A stretch of DNA of 64,000 nucleotides, taken from contig JABSQO010000006.1 of NCBI GenBank assembly GCA_013215775.1, positions 61,622-125,621 of the forward strand, read 5' to 3'. A program made the position numbers and the translations under genes. This document shows, in pieces, positions 59,323 to 64,000 of the stretch (its first letter is position 1; the number at the start of each line of letters is the position of its first letter). This DNA comes from Piscirickettsiaceae bacterium. Lineage in GTDB: Bacteria > Pseudomonadota > Gammaproteobacteria > Nitrosococcales > Methylophagaceae. The notes beneath the pieces were generated by a model. The model saw only the letters and a list, made by a program, of their open reading frames with translations. It was not told where the DNA came from and did not search any database.

Positions 59323-62300
59323 TTACACTTTTACGAACCGTCCATAACGCAACATAATGCTAGGCAAGACCAGTAAATTAAGTATTGTTGAAGAAATTAA
59401 TCCTCCAATAATAATACTGGCCATCGGGCCCATGATTTCCCGACCAGGACTATCAGAATTCAGTGCAATCGGTAACATCGCTAATGCGGTCACTAATGCC
59501 GTAATTAAAATAGACGGTAAGCGTTCTTGTGCACCCCTAATCGCTGTTTCAGCATTCCATGGTAGTCCCTCTTCTACCACTAAATAATGAAAATGCGACA
59601 CTAACATAATTGAATTTCGGAGAGTAATACCAAACAACGTCACAAACCCTACTAATGACCCGATCGACAACACACCATTGGTAAACAATACCGCAATCAC
59701 ACCGCCCACTAATGAGAATGGCAAGTTAATCAATACTAGTGACATATTCCGTAAACTCTGTAGAGCAATATAAAGTAGTAACAACACGGCTATACCTGCT
59801 AGTGTCGAATGCACCATCAGATCTTCACGTGATTGCGCTTGCGCCACTGCGGCACCGGTAAACTCAGGATAAACATCTGCTGAAAACTCAACTTCGTCAT
59901 GGACTCGTTGCTTCAACTCAGCAAAAAATGACGTTAAATCTCGTCCGCTGACATTGCACGTCACTGTCTGCAATCGTTGTGCACCAGAATGCAAAATCAT
60001 ATAACGCCCAGATACCTGCTGTATGCTTGCTACATCTTGCAATCGCAACATTGTGCCAGAGGGTGTTGAAATAGGTAAGTTACGCACATCTTCAGGTTGT
60101 TGCCGTTGCTCCATTGGCAACACAACTACCACATCAAAGACACGATTACCTTCATGTACTTGCCCGACTACCGTACCCTCGAAACCCGTTTGTACTGTAC
60201 GCATCACATCAGCAGGTTTTAAGCCCCAATATGCAAGCTTATCTAATGATAATCGAACTTCTAATTGCGGCTCACCCGGTGGAGCTCGCAACTGAACATC
60301 TGTAGCACCATCAATTTTTCGCATCACTGCTGCTATTTGCTGTGCTTTTTGATCCAGCGCAGCAAGATCTTGACCATAAACATTAACCACTACTGGCGAG
60401 GTATAACCTGAAATTGTTTCATCAATTCGCTCAGTTAAAAATGTATTAACTTCTGAATTAATTCCGGGAAAAGCTTCTAATACCTCACGAATCTCATCTA
60501 AAATAGCTTGTTGCTCAGAACCATTTAATGGATCTAATGCAATTTCATATTCACTGTAATGGGTGCCAAATGTATCAGCACCACGTTCTGCACGCCCAGC
60601 CCATTGTGATGTCGATTTCACACCGGGGATTTCAGCCACTCTTTTTTCAATCTGCCCACCAATACGTAGTGATTCTTCAATTGAGGTTCCCGGTACACTA
60701 GCAGTATGGATAATATAATGACCTTCACGAAGCTCCGGCAGGAAACTCCCCCCTAATAATGGCAAAATCGCTAAACCCACCAAACAAAATGCCACCACAC
60801 CACTAAATACGATTTTAGGAAAGCGACTGACCACGCCTAATATCCAGCCATAAATAGGGTTAAGGAACCGGATTAATGGTGGTTCTTGATCACTTAAAGA
60901 ACCCCACCGTGTTAATAAGATATGGCATAAAGCAGGCGTTACTGTTAATGCCACACCCAATGACGCGAAAATTGCCAAAATATAGGCGATGCCCAATGGC
61001 TCAAACATTCGTCCGGCCACACCGCTCAATGTAAGTAAAGGTATAAACACCAACATCACAATAAAGCTGGCATACACCACCGAACTTCGCACCTCCATTG
61101 AGGCATCAAACACCACATCCATCGTTGATCTAGGTACTGGTAAGCTAGTATTTTCTCGCAGACGTCTAAAAATATTTTCAGTATCAATGATCGCATCATC
61201 AATGACTTCGCCCAACGCGATTGCTAAACCACCTAGCACCATAATATTGATATTGACTCCCATCTCTAGCAATACAATTAATGCTGCAAATAATGATAGG
61301 GGAATAGCGGTCATTGAGATCAATGCGGTACGAATATTAAACAAGAACAAGACCAAGACCAACATGACTAGCCCACCACCGACCATCAAATGTTCACGGA
61401 TATTACTTAATGATGATTCAATATAATTAGCAGGACGGAAAAGATTATCATGTAATGTAATCCCATCCGCTTCAAAACCGTCTTTAAACTCAGACAATGC
61501 AGCTTCAATACCATGCGTTACAGCTAAAGTATTCGCCTTATATTGTCCAATTACCATTAACACCACACCGGGCTTACCTGCAATCGCTGCACCACCAATG
61601 GCGGGGGCTGCAGCAGAAACGATAGTCGCCACCTCTCCCAACAATAAGACTCCATTCTCCGTTTTACGCAGTACAACCTTTGCCAGTTCATCAGCTGTCG
61701 TCGGTTGACCACTTAATCTCAACATCATTCGTTGATTGCTATTTTCAATAAACCCACTGCCTACAATCCCTGTTGCTTGTTTTGCAGCCTCTGTCACTTC
61801 TTCAACTGAAATGCCATAACGAACTAATTTATCCGTATCAATTTGAATCTGTAATTGCTTTTCATCGCCCCCAAAGACATTAATATCTGCCACCCCTTCC
61901 ACACTTAATAATCGTGGTGACAACGTCCAATCAACTAATGCCCTCAATTCCATAAGATCATGTTGGTCAGAACTTAAGCCAATCGTCATAATTGTGCCTG
62001 ATGAGGATTCCAACGGCACCATCAATGGTGGCCCTATATTATCGGGCAAGGCACCCATAAGGCCCAACAACCGCTCAGAAACTAACTGCCGGTCAAGGTA
62101 GATATCGGTACTATCGTAAAACGTCAAAATCACTACTGACAGGCTAGGAATAGACTGTGAGCGAATTGACTCAGTACCCACCAAACCACCTAATGCATTT
62201 TCTAATGGTTGAGTGACTAATACTTCAACTTGTTCGGCTGTTAATCCCTGAGCTTCAGTTTGAATAATGACTTGTTTAGGGGCGAACTCTGGAAAGATAT

Positions 62301-62409
62301 CTAGACTTGCATTGGATAATTTATAAATGCCATAACCCAGCAACAAGATTGCTAATGCAACGACCACACCACGAAAACGAACCGAAAAATCAACAACCTT
62401 AGCGAGCAT
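59323..62409 (-). CDS. RND efflux pump, CusA/CzcA-like heavy-metal branch
   Basis: A 1028-residue inner-membrane proton-driven exporter with the twelve-helix RND plan and two large periplasmic loops. Typical segments are an N-terminal helix, QAEQVEVLVTQPLENALGGL-type docking sequence (AEQVEVLVTQPLENAL), the TM4 proton-relay region GEVIDDAIIDTENIFRRLRE, and a C-terminal GFVTLFGITLRNSIMLVSHFHYL. The layout fits the HME (CusA/CzcA) branch better than AcrB. Metal-binding residues cannot be assigned by eye, so the substrate is open. It overlaps the adaptor stop by one base (TAATG). No outer-membrane factor gene is in the window. Confidence 0.87.
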   Translation of the reverse strand: MLAKVVDFSVRFRGVVVALAILLLGYGIYKLSNASLDIFPEFAPKQVIIQTEAQGLTAEQVEVLVTQPLENALGGLVGTESIRSQSIPSLSVVILTFYDSTDIYLDRQLVSERLLGLMGALPDNIGPPLMVPLESSSGTIMTIGLSSDQHDLMELRALVDWTLSPRLLSVEGVADINVFGGDEKQLQIQIDTDKLVRYGISVEEVTEAAKQATGIVGSGFIENSNQRMMLRLSGQPTTADELAKVVLRKTENGVLLLGEVATIVSAAAPAIGGAAIAGKPGVVLMVIGQYKANTLAVTHGIEAALSEFKDGFEADGITLHDNLFRPANYIESSLSNIREHLMVGGGLVMLVLVLFLFNIRTALISMTAIPLSLFAALIVLLEMGVNINIMVLGGLAIALGEVIDDAIIDTENIFRRLRENTSLPVPRSTMDVVFDASMEVRSSVVYASFIVMLVFIPLLTLSGVAGRMFEPLGIAYILAIFASLGVALTVTPALCHILLTRWGSLSDQEPPLIRFLNPIYGWILGVVSRFPKIVFSGVVAFCLVGLAILPLLGGSFLPELREGHYIIHTASVPGTSIEESLRIGGQIEKRVAEIPGVKSTSQWAGRAERGADTFGTHYSEYEIALDPLNGSEQQAILDEIREVLEAFPGINSEVNTFLTERIDETISGYTSPVVVNVYGQDLAALDQKAQQIAAVMRKIDGATDVQLRAPPGEPQLEVRLSLDKLAYWGLKPADVMRTVQTGFEGTVVGQVHEGNRVFDVVVVLPMEQRQQPEDVRNLPISTPSGTMLRLQDVASIQQVSGRYMILHSGAQRLQTVTCNVSGRDLTSFFAELKQRVHDEVEFSADVYPEFTGAAVAQAQSREDLMVHSTLAGIAVLLLLYIALQSLRNMSLVLINLPFSLVGGVIAVLFTNGVLSIGSLVGFVTLFGITLRNSIMLVSHFHYLVVEEGLPWNAETAIRGAQERLPSILITALVTALAMLPIALNSDSPGREIMGPMASIIIGGLISSTILNLLVLPSIMLRYGRFVKV

Positions 62410-63494
62410 TAGTCATCATCTTCATCAAGGATCTGCCATCTAAACTCTTCCGATAACAACATCTGTGCACCTGTTACCACTAAAATTTCACCCTCTTCTA
62501 CTTCTTGTTCCATCAACAATCCACCGGCTATCGTTACGCCAGATTTCACTGAACGTCGCTGATAAAGATCATCTTCTATTTGTATATATATCCACGGCTG
62601 ACCAACGGACCATACAATTGCCTGATTAGGTATAAAAACACCTTTCAATGGCTCATTTTCTTTAGGCACCCATGCGTCTAACTGCATACCAGTACGTAAA
62701 TTCCCCGTAGCAGTTTTAAAGAAATACGTTTCACCTTGAATCAACTGTTCAGTCACCAATGCTGATGAAACGAAATGAGCCTCTTGCACCTGCTCATTCG
62801 ACCCAACCCGAATAATATTCACATCTTTAGATAATGACGCACTCACAGGCAATGTCAGCAACAATAAACTCTCTTGATGTGACAAAAGACGTTGTCGTTG
62901 TTCAGACTTAGTCGCCAATATCCAAGCTGAAATTTCCTCACCCCATGTCTGTGAAGATACTTCACGGATGGCTTGTAAATCAAAATTCAAACCCTGTAGT
63001 TTTGCTTTCGATTCTCGCCAAGTTGCCTCTGCATAGTTAACGTTCTTAGTCGCCACACTACCTGCGCCTTTTACCAGAGACTTCAATCTCATTAACTCTT
63101 TAGCATCAGCTTGTTCAGAAACCATCGCAACATTTAGCGCAGCTAACGCCTGATTGTAACGAGCCCGTAATGACAACATCGGCCGAATATCAACCACTCT
63201 TGCCAATGCTTTTATTTCAGGGGAAAAACTGGTTTCAACCAATACTGATGTTTCCACACCAGCATAACCGCCTATATGACCATCAACCCGCACCATCAAA
63301 TTACCGATTTCAAGCTCATCGTCGTCGTCGTCATCATCCGCTTGGGCATCTTCTACTGCCTCAGCATAATCATCGAACCACCCATCAAGGATCTCTATTA
63401 CTGAGGATTTCGATGCTACGGGTACAACGAACACTAATGTCGCGATAATAATTAAGGCGACAAACCAAAAGCTAAATCTACTGCGTAACTTCAT
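62409..63494 (-). CDS. Efflux RND periplasmic adaptor subunit
   Basis: The membrane-fusion partner of the RND pump that follows. The 361 residues contain an N-terminal anchor helix (about 8-27), an Asp-rich stretch (residues about 50-62, with seven consecutive Asp), a short barrel, a helical hairpin (about 115-165), then lipoyl and barrel parts ending GVFIPNQAIVWSVGQPWIYIQIEDDLYQRRSVKSGVTIAGG and EEGEILVVTGAQMLLSEEF. The tail order matches CusB/CzcB-type adaptors. It is the first gene of a two-gene operon. The Asp-rich run near the membrane is unusual. Confidence 0.84.
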   Translation of the reverse strand: MKLRSRFSFWFVALIIIATLVFVVPVASKSSVIEILDGWFDDYAEAVEDAQADDDDDDDELEIGNLMVRVDGHIGGYAGVETSVLVETSFSPEIKALARVVDIRPMLSLRARYNQALAALNVAMVSEQADAKELMRLKSLVKGAGSVATKNVNYAEATWRESKAKLQGLNFDLQAIREVSSQTWGEEISAWILATKSEQRQRLLSHQESLLLLTLPVSASLSKDVNIIRVGSNEQVQEAHFVSSALVTEQLIQGETYFFKTATGNLRTGMQLDAWVPKENEPLKGVFIPNQAIVWSVGQPWIYIQIEDDLYQRRSVKSGVTIAGGLLMEQEVEEGEILVVTGAQMLLSEEFRWQILDEDDD

Positions 63495-63593
63495 TACACA
63501 TCCATTGGATACAAATTTAAAAACAAGCTCGCCATTACATCATGTCAAGGCACACGGGACAAGGTTGAAATATAAATAAAATCGCCTTTTAGC

Positions 63594-63623
63594 TTGACAC
63601 CACCCCCCTACAACATGTTTAAT
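63594..63623 (+). promoter_or_regulatory. Probable sigma-70 promoter of tRNA-Phe
   Basis: A consensus TTGACA at 63594-63599, an 18-base spacer and TTTAAT at 63618-63623, followed by a GC-rich ACGCGACC discriminator. The predicted start is a few bases ahead of the tRNA. GC-rich discriminators are typical of growth-rate and stringently controlled stable RNA promoters. Confidence 0.72.
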
Positions 63624-63636
63624 ACGCGACCTTGAT

Positions 63637-63712
63637 GGCCCGATAGCTCAGTCGGTAGAGCAAGGGATTGAAAATCCCTGTGTCCCTGGTTCGATTCCAG
63701 GTCGGGCCACCA
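63637..63712 (+). tRNA. tRNA-Phe (anticodon GAA)
   Basis: A 76-base cloverleaf: acceptor GGCCCGA/TCGGGCC, D-arm GCTC/GAGC, anticodon stem AGGGA/TCCCT around TTGAAAA, T-arm CCTGG-TTCGATT-CCAGG, discriminator A and an encoded CCA. The anticodon GAA reads the phenylalanine codons TTC and TTT. Confidence 0.98.
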
Positions 63713-63720
63713 CAGAATAC

Positions 63721-63756
63721 AAAGCCTCCGCATTATTTTAGTGCTGAGGCTTTTTT
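63721..63756 (+). terminator. Intrinsic terminator after tRNA-Phe
   Basis: An 8-bp stem AAAGCCTC/GAGGCTTT, extended inward by GCA/TGC after one mismatch, encloses an AT-rich loop and ends in six T. It lies 9 bases after the tRNA. Confidence 0.85.
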
Positions 63757-64000
63757 ATTGGGGTAATGAAAGGGTATGGTTCAAACCCCATTAAACTACA
63801 TATCTCCCAATCAGTAAATTTACGTGATTTTCAGTGCCACAAAGAAGGAACATGAAGATAGGAGCAGACATGATCTTCTGAGCTTGGCAGCGAAGCGGTA
63901 TGTAATACATACATAAGCACATACAGAATAGCCAAATCAGCAAGTCTAATAAGTGAGTGGATGCGAGTAGCTGAAATGTGACTGATGCAGTGAGTGCTGA
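63757..64000. other. Gene-free edge region after tRNA-Phe
   Basis: No ORF of useful length, tRNA or recognisable repeat is seen in these 244 bases. A 15-base palindrome GTATGTAATACATAC lies at 63898-63912. The region ends at the window edge, so any gene it belongs to is out of view. Confidence 0.4.

Noticed and set aside
60989..61426. 145-codon open frame opposite the RND pump gene
   Set aside because: Antisense to a conserved transmembrane region; Asn/Thr/Ser-rich shadow, no ribosome site or family match.

Overview
The window reads as an ordinary stretch of chromosome from a low-GC (by eye near 40%), marine-type gammaproteobacterium. Three things support this: the conserved gammaproteobacterial blocks (rplM-rpsI, mlaFEDCB-ibaG-murA, orn/queG/nnr-tsaE-ami-mutL, metX-metW, pilT-pilU), the lipid A genes, and the similarity of nearly every protein to the E. 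coli/Pseudomonas versions. System II cytochrome c maturation (ResB/CcsA), a SoxC/SoxD-like pair and an MxaD-like protein suggest a methylotroph or sulfur oxidiser of the Methylophaga/Cycloclasticus kind. That placement is inference; no rRNA gene is present.

Layout. 1-0.5 kb: end of rplM, then rpsI and its terminator. 0.5-3.7 kb: envelope lipid genes (a broken PagL-type lipid A deacylase, lpxL, waaA), then tadA. 3.8-8.3 kb: trhP, mltF and a diguanylate cyclase. 8.4-18 kb: redox genes (dsbA, ccsA, resB, cytochrome c4 on the minus strand; engB, soxC, soxD, glgP on the plus strand). 18.1-21.6 kb: tRNA-Arg(CCG), an OmpA-like lipoprotein, pilU and pilT. 21.7-26.3 kb: yggS-proC-yggT and metX-metW-pyrE, the latter joined by ATGA overlaps. 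26.3-35.3 kb: a TSUP permease, a small coiled-coil protein, then a long minus-strand run mlaF-E-D-C-B-ibaG-murA-hisG-hisD-hisC. 35.4-38.3 kb: MxaD-like protein, seven-bladed beta-propeller lipoprotein, rsmJ and a membrane-anchored acyl-carrier-like protein. 38.3-43 kb: a repeat-rich spacer, then rarA, lolA and ftsK. 43-49.1 kb: trxB, an LplT-like transporter, two tandem paralogous GGDEF proteins, a small cytochrome c and an M48 protease. 49.2-59.3 kb: orn, phoX, queG, nnr-tsaE-ami-mutL, a large unknown membrane protein and a tiny membrane ORF. 59.3-63.5 kb: an RND efflux pump and its adaptor. The window ends with tRNA-Phe(GAA) and about 240 bases with no gene.

The genes share several themes. 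Envelope building and upkeep: LpxL/WaaA for lipid A-Kdo, Mla for phospholipid retrieval, LolA for lipoproteins, MurA/MltF/amidase for peptidoglycan, and RND efflux. Periplasmic redox: DsbA, ResB/CcsA, c-type cytochromes and SoxCD. c-di-GMP signalling: three GGDEF proteins, only the first with a visible inhibitory I-site.

I found no CRISPR array, prophage, insertion sequence or recognisable defence island. The least ordinary items are a strong intrinsic terminator that contains the likely start codon of the beta-propeller gene, the membrane-anchored acyl-carrier-like protein, the frameshifted PagL remnant with an intact catalytic triad, and the composite repeat region before rarA.
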